A DNA stretch of 64,000 nucleotides from Dyadobacter chenhuakuii. GTDB lineage: Bacteria > Bacteroidota > Bacteroidia > Cytophagales > Spirosomataceae. Each line of letters opens with the position of its first letter. Position 1 is the stretch's first letter. This document shows positions 34,339 through 45,180 of this stretch, piece after piece. A model generated the notes under the pieces. It was not told where the DNA came from, did no database searches, and saw only the letters and a program-made list of their open reading frames with translations. The translations under genes were made by a program, and so were the position numbers. The DNA lies in NCBI RefSeq assembly GCF_023821985.2, contig NZ_CP098805.1:3658001-3722000 (forward strand), given 5' to 3'.

Positions 34339-34758
34339 TTAGAATTGCTCGATATGGGCAAAGAAGAAGTTTCCTTCGATAGCAGCGTTCTCGTCGGAAT
34401 CCGAACCGTGGATGGCGTTGGCTTCCATGGATTTTGCAAACAATTTGCGGATAGTGCCTTCGTCCGCATTGGCAGGATTGGTAGCACCGATCAAAGTACG
34501 AAAGTCCGCAACGCCGTTTTCCTTTTCCAGGATCATCGGAATGATCGGGCCGGAAGACATATATTTACATAAATCATTGTAAAAAGGACGCTCTTTGTGC
34601 ACTGCATAAAATTCTCCGGCACGTTCCGCGCTAAGCTGAGTTTTTTTAACAGCTACAATCCGGAACCCGGCCTCTTCAATCATTTTGATAATGGCTCCGG
34701 AATGTCCGTCCTTAACGGCATCCGGCTTAATCATTGTGAATGTTCTATTTGTTGGCAT
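34339..34758 (-). CDS. ndk: Nucleoside-diphosphate kinase
   Basis: Balances NTP pools by transferring the gamma phosphate through a phosphohistidine. It has 139 residues, the normal length. Lys11 in FTMIKPDAV, the [15 protein letters not shown] stretch, and the active-site His117 in [12 protein letters not shown] are all present. Monocistronic, ended by the hairpin at 34281-34324, with a candidate promoter box upstream. Confidence 0.97.
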   Translation of the reverse strand: MPTNRTFTMIKPDAVKDGHSGAIIKMIEEAGFRIVAVKKTQLSAERAGEFYAVHKERPFYNDLCKYMSSGPIIPMILEKENGVADFRTLIGATNPANADEGTIRKLFAKSMEANAIHGSDSDENAAIEGNFFFAHIEQF

Positions 34759-34783
34759 ACTGTTGGCTAGAATTTATTTGCTG

Positions 34784-34791
34784 CAAAACTA
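34784..34791 (-). promoter_or_regulatory. Possible -7 box for ndk
   Basis: Reverse strand TAGTTTTG fits TAnnTTTG and stands about 25 bp ahead of the ATG. No -33 TTG at the right spacing. Confidence 0.38.
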
Positions 34792-34883
34792 TGCATTTTT
34801 TCATTTTATATCCTCGCGCTTCGGTTTGCGCGGTGGCGCGCATGTTAAAACATAGCCTGATAACCAGCCTTTAGGGCACAACA

Positions 34884-34915
34884 TTGAGCAAATCCCAACA
34901 GTTTTATTAATTTTG
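34884..34915 (+). promoter_or_regulatory. Promoter for the DHH phosphoesterase gene
   Basis: TTG at 34884-34886, a 21-base spacer, then TAATTTTG at 34908-34915. This fits the Bacteroidota -33/-7 pattern. Transcription would start about 40 bases before the GTG at 34962. Confidence 0.55.
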
Positions 34916-34961
34916 TGGGCTGAATACGAACCGAATTTTCTTCTTTCCGAATTAAGTAACT

Positions 34962-35996
34962 GTGAATCAAACCGTTGAAGAGCTTAGCTCTTTTTTATCC
35001 CACCCCCAAAAAATCATCATTACGATGCATCGTGACCCTGACGCTGACGCGCTGGGATCGTCATTGGGCTGGGCAAGTTATTTAATTAAAAAAGGACACG
35101 AAGTTACTGTCATCAGTCCGACGGATTATACGGCCAATTTACGTTGGTTGTCTGGCATTGAGCATGTTCTGGTTTACGAAAAGCAGACGGATCAGGTTAA
35201 ATGCAAGGAGAAAATTGCAAATGCTACATTAATATGCTGCCTGGACTTCTCAGCGCTTTCCCGACTTAAAGATTTAGGAAGGATTGTGGAAGAAGCCACT
35301 GCGCCGAAGTTAATGGTAGACCATCACCTTGAACCCGAGCATTTTGCAAAATGGATGGTTTGGGATACTTATGCTGCTGCTACGGCACAGCTTATTTACA
35401 AGCTGATCAAAGAACTGGAAAATAATGCGCCGGTTACTGAGATCTTCGACATCCCCATGGCTGAATGCTTGTACGCCGGAATAATGACGGATACCGGCTC
35501 ATTCCGACACGGTAATGTTACGCCCGAGGTTCATCTGGCCGTTGCTGACCTGATGCTCACGGGATTTGATTCCAGCCGTGTGCACCGACTTATTTACGAC
35601 AATGCGCCACTCTCGCGTTTGCAATTTCTAGGTTACGTGCTCTCCCAGAAATTAGTGGTTTTACCCGAATACAGAACTGCCTACATGGTTTTGACGGAAG
35701 CGGAACTGCAAAAATTCAATTCCAGCACGGGAGAAACCGAGGGAATCGTTAATTACGGTTTGCAGGTTGAAAACGTAGTAATGTCTGCTATGTTCATTGA
35801 AAGAAAAGGTGAAGTGAAAATTTCATTCCGTTCGGTAGGCACATTCTCGGTGAGAGACCTGGCGAGCACCTATTTCAATGGCGGCGGACACAAAAATGCA
35901 TCTGGCGGAAGATCGGAACAATCAGTGCATGATACAGTTGCCACTTTTCTAAATATTCTTCCGGAATACCAACAAGAACTTTTAAACGTTGACTAA
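34962..35996 (+). CDS. NrnA-like DHH phosphoesterase (oligoribonuclease / pAp phosphatase)
   Basis: A 344-residue DHH-family enzyme predicted to degrade RNA dinucleotides and to dephosphorylate pAp. The start is GTG at 34962. Metal motifs: HRDPDADALGSS at 23-34, CLDFSAL at 93-99, the DHH at 120-122 (MVDHHLEP), and MTDTGSFRHG at about 175-184. The C-terminal DHHA1 domain has the substrate-binding GGGHKNASGG. Bacteroidota lack Orn, so NrnA-type enzymes take that role, as family knowledge suggests. The FKBP lipoprotein gene follows by 53 bp. Confidence 0.93.
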   Translation: MNQTVEELSSFLSHPQKIIITMHRDPDADALGSSLGWASYLIKKGHEVTVISPTDYTANLRWLSGIEHVLVYEKQTDQVKCKEKIANATLICCLDFSALSRLKDLGRIVEEATAPKLMVDHHLEPEHFAKWMVWDTYAAATAQLIYKLIKELENNAPVTEIFDIPMAECLYAGIMTDTGSFRHGNVTPEVHLAVADLMLTGFDSSRVHRLIYDNAPLSRLQFLGYVLSQKLVVLPEYRTAYMVLTEAELQKFNSSTGETEGIVNYGLQVENVVMSAMFIERKGEVKISFRSVGTFSVRDLASTYFNGGGHKNASGGRSEQSVHDTVATFLNILPEYQQELLNVD

Positions 35997-36049
35997 GCTT
36001 AAATTTACTTCAAAAATCACATCATAATCTTTCCAATTAACACAATCCA

Positions 36050-36952
36050 ATGAATTTAAAATCAATAGGTTACGCAATGGGCGTAACTATTCTAGCAGCG
36101 GCTTGCAACCAACATAAGACGCAGGTTACTGAATCCGGACTGAAATACCAGATTTTCGAGCACGAAGATGAAGCGAGAAAAGCCAAATTGGGAGACATTA
36201 TGACATTCCACTTTGTGTTGAAAAACGGCAGCGATTCTACGCTTCGAGATACATATAAAGAAGGCACACCGCAAAAAATGGTTTTGCAGGCTCCTCAGTA
36301 TAAAGGCAGTTTTGAAGAAGGACTTGCTTTGCTTGCAGCGGGAGACAGTGCTAAAATATCGATCAATGCAGATTCAATGTTTGCAAAAATCGGCCAGCCT
36401 ATGCCTCCTATGATCAAAAAAGGATCTGATCTGAGCTTCACCGTGAAAGTGGTTAGTGTGCTTACGCCTGAGGAATTCCAGAAACAACTTGCCGAAGCTG
36501 GTTCCAAGCAAAAAGCGATCGATACGAAAATAATTGACGATTATATCGCAAAAAATAACCTGAAAGGAAAAGCGCAGAAGACAGCATCCGGCCTGGCTTA
36601 TGTGGATGCCGTTCCAGGAACAGGCGACAGCCCAAAAGCAGGTGACAATGTAAAAGTGCATTACACAGGAAAATTGCTCGACGGCAAAGTGTTTGACAGC
36701 TCACAGACTGGCGGCCGCGGCCCTATTGACTTCCAGGTTGGTGTGGGAATGGTTATTCCAGGTTGGGAAGAAGGCATTATGATGATGAAAAAAGGCGGAA
36801 AACGCACATTGATCATTCCATCTGGCCTTGCTTACGGAGCTGAGGGATCGCCGGGAGCCATTCCTGCAAACTCGGTTCTGCTATTTGACGTTGAATTGGT
36901 TGATTTTGGGAAGGCGCCAGCACAGCAACAGCCTGGCCTGCCAACAAGGTAA
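36050..36952 (+). CDS. FKBP-type peptidyl-prolyl isomerase lipoprotein, two domains
   Basis: A 300-residue lipoprotein: signal peptide ending LAAAC (Cys19). Residues 25-140 form a first FKBP-like domain that has lost most active-site aromatic residues (FHFVLKNGSDSTLRD, SFEEGLALLAAGDSA). Residues 175-287 are a standard FKBP domain: VKVHYTGKLLDGKVFDSS, FQVGVGMVIPGWEEGIMMM and IPSGLAYG with IPANSVLLFDVEL. A periplasmic protein-folding helper for proline isomerisation is likely. The first domain may serve substrate binding or dimerisation, as in FkpA-like proteins. Confidence 0.92.
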   Translation: MNLKSIGYAMGVTILAAACNQHKTQVTESGLKYQIFEHEDEARKAKLGDIMTFHFVLKNGSDSTLRDTYKEGTPQKMVLQAPQYKGSFEEGLALLAAGDSAKISINADSMFAKIGQPMPPMIKKGSDLSFTVKVVSVLTPEEFQKQLAEAGSKQKAIDTKIIDDYIAKNNLKGKAQKTASGLAYVDAVPGTGDSPKAGDNVKVHYTGKLLDGKVFDSSQTGGRGPIDFQVGVGMVIPGWEEGIMMMKKGGKRTLIIPSGLAYGAEGSPGAIPANSVLLFDVELVDFGKAPAQQQPGLPTR

Positions 36953-36968
36953 CTACCAGATATGAATT

Positions 36969-37002
36969 AAAACGGCTGCTTCACAAGAGTAGCCGTTTTT
37001 TT
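36969..37002 (+). terminator. Intrinsic terminator after the FKBP gene
   Basis: Nine-base perfect arms (36969-36977 and 36991-36999) followed by a T-run to 37002. It separates the FKBP gene from rdgB. Confidence 0.85.
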
Positions 37003-37035
37003 GTGTAAAATGCATTTTGAACATAACATTATAGC

Positions 37036-37611
37036 ATGAAACTTTGCTTTGCCACCAATAATCTAAATAAGTTAAAAGAGATACAAGCATTGCTCGGTGA
37101 CCAGTTTGAGCTTGTTACACTGAGCGACATTGGCTGTGAAGCAGACATTCCAGAGCCATTTGAAACAATCGCTGAGAATTCTGCTGCGAAGGCCAGATAT
37201 GTCTGGGAACATTACGGCATCAACTGCTTTGCCGACGATACAGGACTGGAAGTCGCGGCGCTTAGTGGTGAGCCCGGCGTTCATTCGGCCTATTATGCGG
37301 GGCCGCAACGGGATGCTAATGACAATATGGATTTGCTGCTCAGCAAACTGGCTGCGCACAGTGACCGCAGCGCCCGGTTCCTGACGGTGATCACACTCGT
37401 GATGAACGGCGTATATCAGCAGTTTGCAGGAACGGTTGAAGGTAACATTATCACCGAAAAGAGAGGCAGCAATGGCTTTGGTTATGATCCTGTATTTATG
37501 CCTGCTGATCTGGAAAGAACATTTGCCGAAATGACATTGGAAGAAAAATCACAGTTAAGCCACCGGGCGCGCGCATTTGCCGGGCTGGTCAGCTTTTTGA
37601 AGCAACTATAA
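37036..37611 (+). CDS. rdgB: RdgB/HAM1 non-canonical purine NTP pyrophosphatase
   Basis: Hydrolyses dITP, XTP and ITP to the monophosphates, keeping them out of DNA. It has 191 residues. TNNLNKLKEIQ is the N-terminal phosphate loop, CFADDTGLEVAAL has the catalytic acidic pair, SNGFGYDPVFMP binds base, and the C-terminal KSQLSHRARAF completes the site. It precedes the PPK2 gene by 36 bp, so an operon is likely. Confidence 0.96.
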   Translation: MKLCFATNNLNKLKEIQALLGDQFELVTLSDIGCEADIPEPFETIAENSAAKARYVWEHYGINCFADDTGLEVAALSGEPGVHSAYYAGPQRDANDNMDLLLSKLAAHSDRSARFLTVITLVMNGVYQQFAGTVEGNIITEKRGSNGFGYDPVFMPADLERTFAEMTLEEKSQLSHRARAFAGLVSFLKQL

Positions 37612-37647
37612 TGTAACGAGTAAACATCATTTCTAAACAGCATTCAA

Positions 37648-38541
37648 ATGGCGGACTTCAATGCAAGCGATTATCGCGTCGACGGGACCGAGAAATTCAG
37701 TATCAAAAAGGCCAAAACGCGCTTCAAGGACATTTACAAGGATAAGGAAGAATATGAATCCATGCAGGCGGAGTCGGCTAAGGAGCTGGATGTGCTGCAG
37801 AGTATGATGTACGCACATAATCGCTATGGCTTACTGGTCATATTTCAGGCGATGGATGCGGCCGGCAAAGATGGGACGATCAAACATGTGCTTGCAGGGG
37901 TGAATCCGGTGGGCGTGAAAATACATTCATTTAAAAGGCCTACGGAAACAGAACTGGAACATGATTATCTGTGGCGGAGTAATCTTGTGCTTCCTCAACG
38001 CGGAACGATCACGATCTTCAACCGCAGTTATTACGAGGAAGTGCTCGTTGCCAAAGTGAATCCCGAGATTATCACGCAATCGCAACGGTTGCCTGTTGAA
38101 CTGACGGAGGACATGGACAAGCTTTGGAAACACAGATATTCGGATATTCGGAACCTCGAAAAATATCTTTACAGAAACGGCATCCGGGTAATCAAGTTTT
38201 TCCTGAATGTGTCGAAGGAAGAACAAGCTTCGCGCCTTATTGAGCGGATAGAAGACCCTTCAAAAAACTGGAAATTTGAGGAGCAGGATGTGAAAGTGCG
38301 CGGGCAGTGGAATGAATATATGCAGGCTTACGAAGATTGCATTAATAACACTGCTACAAAGAAATCGCCTTGGTATGTTGTTCCGGCCGATGACAAAAAG
38401 AATCTGAGGCTGACAGTGGCCAACATTATCGTGGAAGAACTTAAAAAGATGGATATGTCTTATCCGGAATCAGGCCCTGAGCGGTCAGAAGAACTGCATC
38501 ACTTTATCGATGTCATTAATGCGCAGAACACTGAGGATTAA
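37648..38541 (+). CDS. Polyphosphate kinase 2 family protein
   Basis: Uses polyphosphate to phosphorylate nucleoside mono- or diphosphates. It has 297 residues. The Walker A motif is at 67-78 (QAMDAAGKDGTI), followed by IHSFKRPTETELEHDYLWR; the lid and Walker B-like segment is FNRSYYEEVLVAKV. A single PPK2 domain of about 240 residues is present. The class (I, II or III) cannot be assigned with certainty; the length and sequence are nearest to class III (AMP/ADP). A nucleotide-pool role agrees with rdgB next to it. Confidence 0.93.
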   Translation: MADFNASDYRVDGTEKFSIKKAKTRFKDIYKDKEEYESMQAESAKELDVLQSMMYAHNRYGLLVIFQAMDAAGKDGTIKHVLAGVNPVGVKIHSFKRPTETELEHDYLWRSNLVLPQRGTITIFNRSYYEEVLVAKVNPEIITQSQRLPVELTEDMDKLWKHRYSDIRNLEKYLYRNGIRVIKFFLNVSKEEQASRLIERIEDPSKNWKFEEQDVKVRGQWNEYMQAYEDCINNTATKKSPWYVVPADDKKNLRLTVANIIVEELKKMDMSYPESGPERSEELHHFIDVINAQNTED

Positions 38542-38548
38542 GCACAAA

Positions 38549-38576
38549 AAAGGCGGCTGAATAATCAGCCGCCTTT
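38549..38576. terminator. Bidirectional terminator between PPK2 and the coiled-coil gene
   Basis: Twelve-base perfect arms (38549-38560 and 38565-38576) with an ATAA loop and A/T-rich ends on both sides, between converging stops. Confidence 0.9.
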
Positions 38577-38606
38577 GATAGTTATGCATGGTGTGAATTC
38601 TAATTC

Positions 38607-39560
38607 TTATTTCTTGATAGTGAAGTTTCCACCACCAATTTTATAACCTTCTGCATACAATTCAACATTGTATTTCCCTGGACGGAATTGTGAGCTGTTG
38701 TCATACAACAATTCAACTTTCTGGTTATTGTTTTGGTAAGCAATAGACTCACGAGTTGTAAACTTAGATGGAGCTCCATCAACTTCAAACTCTCCTGATC
38801 CAGTTGCGTCATCAGCTACAACCGCTCCTTCAGGGTCAAGCACACGCACGTAGATGTCTTTCGATTCTTGTGCTGTCAACTCATTTTCAGGAAGCGTAAA
38901 TACCATTTTGATTTTGTCAACACGGCTTGCTTTATATTCTTCTTTATCTTTCACCTTACCTCTTGAATTAACAGTAAGGATTTTCAGATTTGCAGCTTTC
39001 AATGCAGCAGCCTTTGTTACTTTGTCGCTAAGCTCTTTGTTAGCAGCTGTAAAAGTTACTACTGAATCAGTAAGTTCAGCCTGACGTTGTACCAATTTCT
39101 CACGCTCGCTGGTCAAACTTCCAACGTGTGTGCTTAAAGAGTCATTCGATGCAACCAATTTCTCGTTTTCAAGCTTCAATTGAGCGATCACCTCGTCTTT
39201 TTCTACCAGGAATTTCTCGTATTCCTTGATTTTGCCAAGATACTTGTTGGTCTCAACTCTCTTGCTTCTGCTGAAAGCTAATTTATCTGCTTCCAGTTTT
39301 TCTTTAACCTTAGTCAATTCTGATACGTCACCACCCAATTTTTCAATTTCAGCGATTTTCGCATCCAATACTGTCGAAATAGAATCTAATTTAGTTTTGG
39401 TCACAGCCAATTCTCTGGCTTTTTCAACAACCATTGTTTCCTGCTGAGTCAACTCATTTTTTTGAGTCGTAAACAAGTAGCCAAACATGGCCGTCGCAAG
39501 CCCAAGGACAACAACCATTGCCCAGGCGATACTTTGCTTATTCTTTTGTTCTTGTTCCAT
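38607..39560 (-). CDS. Membrane-anchored coiled-coil protein with a beta C-terminal domain
   Basis: Function unknown. A 317-residue protein with a short cytoplasmic N-terminus, one membrane segment (about 12-30) and a long charged coiled coil (about 33-190; VEKARELAVTKTKLDSIST, LKLENEKLVASNDSLSTHV). About 195-317 form a beta domain (SRVDKIKMVFTLPENELTA, KVELLYDNSSQFRPGKYNVELYAEG). I have seen this layout in Cytophagales genomes but no tested member. The design suggests an envelope-spanning or periplasmic spacer protein. Its 5' region is long and without a gene, and a terminator lies between it and PPK2. Confidence 0.78.
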   Translation of the reverse strand: MEQEQKNKQSIAWAMVVVLGLATAMFGYLFTTQKNELTQQETMVVEKARELAVTKTKLDSISTVLDAKIAEIEKLGGDVSELTKVKEKLEADKLAFSRSKRVETNKYLGKIKEYEKFLVEKDEVIAQLKLENEKLVASNDSLSTHVGSLTSEREKLVQRQAELTDSVVTFTAANKELSDKVTKAAALKAANLKILTVNSRGKVKDKEEYKASRVDKIKMVFTLPENELTAQESKDIYVRVLDPEGAVVADDATGSGEFEVDGAPSKFTTRESIAYQNNNQKVELLYDNSSQFRPGKYNVELYAEGYKIGGGNFTIKK

Positions 39561-39888
39561 CGATTTAGAAAATTTATTAATGTGATTTAGTTTACATGTT
39601 GACAGGTTAAAAATTCACCTAGGGTCTACATGGATTTGATCTTAAAATCTCTAATTCTGTGCCGAATTGCCGATTCGGACCTATTGCAGGCGATTATAAC
39701 ATTCAATTTGTATATAAATAATACCAAAAAAGAGGCTCAGTAAGATACTGAGCCTCTTTTTAAATTATGATTTTGAATTTAGAAAATTAGGGCTGAACGG
39801 CTGTATGGGGGCCGGTTAATTAGAAAATTGGGTAATGTTTACCCAAAGTATGGAGTTACAGTACAAACAAACATCATTTTAAAACCCG
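39561..39888. other. Intergenic region between two leftward genes (328 bp)
   Basis: No reading frame of interest. It holds a strong hairpin (39726-39761), presumably ending the lipoprotein gene at 39889, and must hold the promoter of the coiled-coil gene. I see no clean TAnnTTTG with -33 TTG for that gene. Confidence 0.6.
39726..39761. terminator. Intrinsic terminator downstream of the lipoprotein gene
   Basis: Sixteen-base perfect arms (39727-39742 and 39746-39761), a three-base loop and A6/T5 flanks. The A-run gives a U-tract for leftward RNA; it lies about 130 bp past the stop at 39889. Confidence 0.85.
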
Positions 39889-40500
39889 CTATAATCCTAT
39901 TTTTGCTGTAATATCAAAAGACTTGCGGTCCATGAACAAAAGCTTTTGATAGCCTTTAACCGAGTAACCGGAAACTTCAAGGAGATTATTCCGTCTGCTA
40001 GATGTCAGTTCAATAAGCTTTTCTGAACTATATATTCGGTTTTCAGAACGCAGCAGTGCTTTTACCAATACAGGTTGCTGCGTCGCGCTGTCCACTTTGA
40101 TCATCAGATAACGCACTGGTAAGTTCTCTCCTTCCCTGATTTTATATTCGTAAACAGACGAATCACTTCGGGTCACCGAATAGCTTTTATTATATGCTGG
40201 CTTATTAATGTCGGCTTGCGCGAACAGTTCCAGCTCCTTTTTCCAGTTCGTCTCGATTCCAACGCGCAGTTCTTTTTTCCCGTCCAGTTGAACAGTCTTT
40301 GCCACCTTCGGCTTCGTCTCATTCAGATAAACGATTTGGTTTTCTACAAAGCCTTTAAGGTCATAATATGCCTTCTTTTCGTTCGGATCCGTGACAGATT
40401 CCCTGCAAGCGCTTAACATTGTCAGGCATATCAAGATATAGAGGAAGCTGCTTTTAAGAAACACCGGGCGGCCAGAAGAGTGTATTGATATAAAACGCAT
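39889..40500 (-). CDS. Predicted lipoprotein of unknown function
   Basis: I do not recognise the family. The ATG at 40498-40500 was chosen (203 residues); the longer frame starts with GTG. A basic N-terminus and a hydrophobic stretch end in LTMLSAC, a lipobox with Cys at about 32. The mature part looks beta-rich (KKELRVGIETNWKKELELFAQAD, VSGYSVKGYQKLLFMDRKSF). No catalytic motif. It stands alone: terminators lie both upstream (after gpmI) and downstream, so it must have its own promoter. Confidence 0.7.
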   Translation of the reverse strand: MRFISIHSSGRPVFLKSSFLYILICLTMLSACRESVTDPNEKKAYYDLKGFVENQIVYLNETKPKVAKTVQLDGKKELRVGIETNWKKELELFAQADINKPAYNKSYSVTRSDSSVYEYKIREGENLPVRYLMIKVDSATQQPVLVKALLRSENRIYSSEKLIELTSSRRNNLLEVSGYSVKGYQKLLFMDRKSFDITAKIGL

Positions 40501-40532
40501 TGGTAATGTGGACTTTATCACGCAGAAGATCT

Positions 40533-40560
40533 AAAAAAACAGAGAGCCCAATGGACTCTC
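40533..40560 (-). terminator. Intrinsic terminator after gpmI
   Basis: Eight-base arms (40542-40549 and 40553-40560), three-base loop. The single mismatch is C-A in the given-strand RNA but G-U in the leftward RNA, so only leftward RNA pairs fully. Seven A on the given strand (40533-40539) give the U-tract. It lies 32 bp past the gpmI stop. Confidence 0.8.
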
Positions 40561-40591
40561 CGGTAAACAACATCATTATAGCTGGTTTAGT

Positions 40592-42124
40592 TTAGAGGAT
40601 ACTAACCCCTGTCATCTCAGCCGGCTTTGGAATTCCCATTAAGTCAAGAATTGTAGGTGCAATGTCGGCCAGCTTGCCGTCTTTTATCGGATTCTGATAA
40701 TTATTATCGACCAATACGCAAGGCACCAGGTTCAATGAGTGGGCAGTATTGGGAGAGCCGTCGTCATTCAGCATATAGTCCGAATTTCCGTGATCGGCAA
40801 TGATGATTGATGAGTAACCATGGTTTAAACCAGTGGTAACAACAGCCTGCACACATTGATCAACGGTTTCACATGCCTTAACCGCTGCTTCAAACACACC
40901 CGTATGTCCGACCATATCCGGGTTTGCAAAGTTAAGGCAAACAAAATCCACCTCTCCTTTTTCCAACTCAGGCACTATCGAGTCCCTGATGCCGAACGCC
41001 GACATTTCAGGTTGTAGGTCATAAGTCGCAACTTTTGGAGACTGGCAAAGTAAGCGGCTTTCACCCTCAAACGGCTTTTCGCGTCCGCCAGAGAAAAAGA
41101 ATGTTACGTGCGGATATTTTTCCGTTTCAGCAATGCGGATCTGCTTTTTCCCCGCTGCTTCAAGCACTTCGCCTAATGTATTGTTGAGATTATCTTTATC
41201 AAAAATCACATCGACGCCTGTGTACGTATCATCATAATTGGTCATTGTGATGTATCTCAGGTTTAGCTTGTGCATATTCTGCTCATGAAAATCCTGTTGC
41301 GTCAGCACTTCTGTGATTTCGCGTCCGCGGTCGGTCCGGAAATTGAAACATAATACAACATCTCCATCTTCGATAACACCAATTGGCGTCCCGTCCGGAT
41401 TTATTGCAACGATAGGCATGATAAATTCGTCAGTAACGCCTGTCTCGTAGGAATCTTTGATTGCTTTTAATACATCACCGGATGCTACATGCGCACCTTC
41501 GCCATGCACCATTGCGTCATAGGCAAGCTTCACACGCTCCCAACGCTTGTCGCGGTCCATTGCATAATAACGACCGGTTACGCTTGCAATGCGGCCAGTT
41601 GTCTGATCCAATGTTTGTTGAAGCTCTGTTAAAAAGCCTAAGCCACTCTTCGGATCACAGTCACGGCCGTCTGTAAATGCATGCACAAAGACGTTTGTCA
41701 AACCCCTGTCGGCAGCGATTTTGACAAGTCCTTTTAAATGATCGATGTGTGAGTGAACGCCTCCATCGGAAACCAAACCGATGAAATGCACTTTTTTGTT
41801 ATTTGCTTTGGCAAAATCCAAAGCATTGGTAAGGACAGGTTCCTGACCTAATGTTCCTTCGGTAACAGCCAGGTTGATCTTTACCAGATCCTGATAAACG
41901 ACACGTCCTGCTCCAAGATTGGTATGTCCTACTTCTGAATTTCCCATCTGTCCGTCGGGAAGCCCCACAGCCAGTCCGCTTGCAGCAAGTTTGCTGTGCG
42001 GATATTTCTGCATAATGCTGTCGTAAAAAGGAGTGTTGGCAGCTAAAACAGCGGAACGGCTCTCTTCGCCAGGTTGGGCAATTCCCCAGCCGTCCATGAT
42101 TATAAGAATTACTTTTTTGCTCAA
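40592..42124 (-). CDS. gpmI: 2,3-bisphosphoglycerate-independent phosphoglycerate mutase
   Basis: Glycolytic interconversion of 3- and 2-phosphoglycerate, manganese-dependent. The TTG at 42122-42124 was chosen: it gives SKKVILIIMDGWG, the family N-terminus, and 510 residues; a longer frame with TTG at 42154 adds ten residues unlike the family. Asp11 (metal) and the phosphoserine Ser63 in GQMGNSEVGH are visible, as are VHSHIDHL, DGRDCDP, RDKRWERV and the metal ligands in NPDMVGHTG and ADHGNSD. It follows the DivIC-like gene by 45 bp. Confidence 0.95.
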   Translation of the reverse strand: MSKKVILIIMDGWGIAQPGEESRSAVLAANTPFYDSIMQKYPHSKLAASGLAVGLPDGQMGNSEVGHTNLGAGRVVYQDLVKINLAVTEGTLGQEPVLTNALDFAKANNKKVHFIGLVSDGGVHSHIDHLKGLVKIAADRGLTNVFVHAFTDGRDCDPKSGLGFLTELQQTLDQTTGRIASVTGRYYAMDRDKRWERVKLAYDAMVHGEGAHVASGDVLKAIKDSYETGVTDEFIMPIVAINPDGTPIGVIEDGDVVLCFNFRTDRGREITEVLTQQDFHEQNMHKLNLRYITMTNYDDTYTGVDVIFDKDNLNNTLGEVLEAAGKKQIRIAETEKYPHVTFFFSGGREKPFEGESRLLCQSPKVATYDLQPEMSAFGIRDSIVPELEKGEVDFVCLNFANPDMVGHTGVFEAAVKACETVDQCVQAVVTTGLNHGYSSIIIADHGNSDYMLNDDGSPNTAHSLNLVPCVLVDNNYQNPIKDGKLADIAPTILDLMGIPKPAEMTGVSIL

Positions 42125-42169
42125 TGTCTTAGAAATTAAAATATTAACACGCAATGGCCAATGGCGGGC

Positions 42170-42502
42170 TTACTCGCTTTTTTTGCCTTCGACCGGCTGA
42201 TTTTTCTCGTCAACGATTACATATACTTCCTCGTTGGGCTTGCGCATCATGAAATTTTCACGCGCCCATTTTTCAAGCATTTTGGGATTACCAAAAACCT
42301 CATTCCGCTCCTTCTTAACTTCTTTGATCTTTCCCAACAAAATACCCTTTTCGTGTTCCAGTTCCTTCATTTTCATCCGGTTGGAGATCACGATCCGCAT
42401 ATTGTTATTGTCAAGGAAAAGGATCCAGACGAACCACGCCAGAAATGTGGCTATATAAAAGTTTTTGAGCGTCTGGAGCGACCAGAATGATCCTTTTTTC
42501 AT
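42170..42502 (-). CDS. Septum formation initiator family protein (FtsB/DivIC-like)
   Basis: A 110-residue bitopic membrane protein: one membrane helix about residues 14-31, then a coiled coil from about 38-70 (NRMKMKELEHEKGILLGKIKE) and the conserved FGNPKMLEKWARENFMMRKPNEEVYVI motif. This is the DivIC/FtsB layout, expected to join the divisome with FtsL and FtsQ. The eno-to-gpmI gene order in this region is the usual place for ftsB in many bacteria (eno-ftsB), which supports the call. Confidence 0.9.
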   Translation of the reverse strand: MKKGSFWSLQTLKNFYIATFLAWFVWILFLDNNNMRIVISNRMKMKELEHEKGILLGKIKEVKKERNEVFGNPKMLEKWARENFMMRKPNEEVYVIVDEKNQPVEGKKSE

Positions 42503-42524
42503 AACGAAAGCGAGTGTATATACA

Positions 42525-42551
42525 AAAACCGGAGCATTAAGCTCCGGTTTT
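42525..42551 (-). terminator. Intrinsic terminator after eno
   Basis: Eleven-base perfect arms (42525-42535 and 42541-42551), five-base loop, and an A-run on the given strand (U in leftward RNA). It lies between eno and the DivIC-like gene. Confidence 0.87.
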
Positions 42552-42562
42552 GATTAATGATA

Positions 42563-45029
<2,467 letters not shown>

Positions 45030-45097
45030 TTTCTTGCTAAATCTATTGTTTGTCAAATGTTGTTGAGCGATTGCCCGGGTATTTTTAAACTGCGGTG

Positions 45098-45105
45098 CAA
45101 AATTA
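45098..45105 (-). promoter_or_regulatory. Possible -7 box for carA
   Basis: Reverse strand TAATTTTG fits TAnnTTTG and would give a 60-base leader. No TTG at -33. It lies just after the rplQ terminator, where a new promoter is expected. Confidence 0.38.
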
Positions 45106-45120
45106 TAAAATTTTACCCAT

Positions 45121-45153
45121 AAAAAAGGGTTAAACGAAACGTTCAACCCTTTT
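45121..45153 (-). terminator. Intrinsic terminator of the ribosomal operon after rplQ
   Basis: Thirteen-base arms (45123-45135 and 45141-45153), loop of five. The one mismatch is A-C in the given-strand RNA and U-G in leftward RNA. Six A on the given strand give the U-tract. It ends the long translation operon and separates it from carA. Confidence 0.88.
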
Positions 45154-45180
45154 CCATATATTCTTAATGACTATCCAAAA

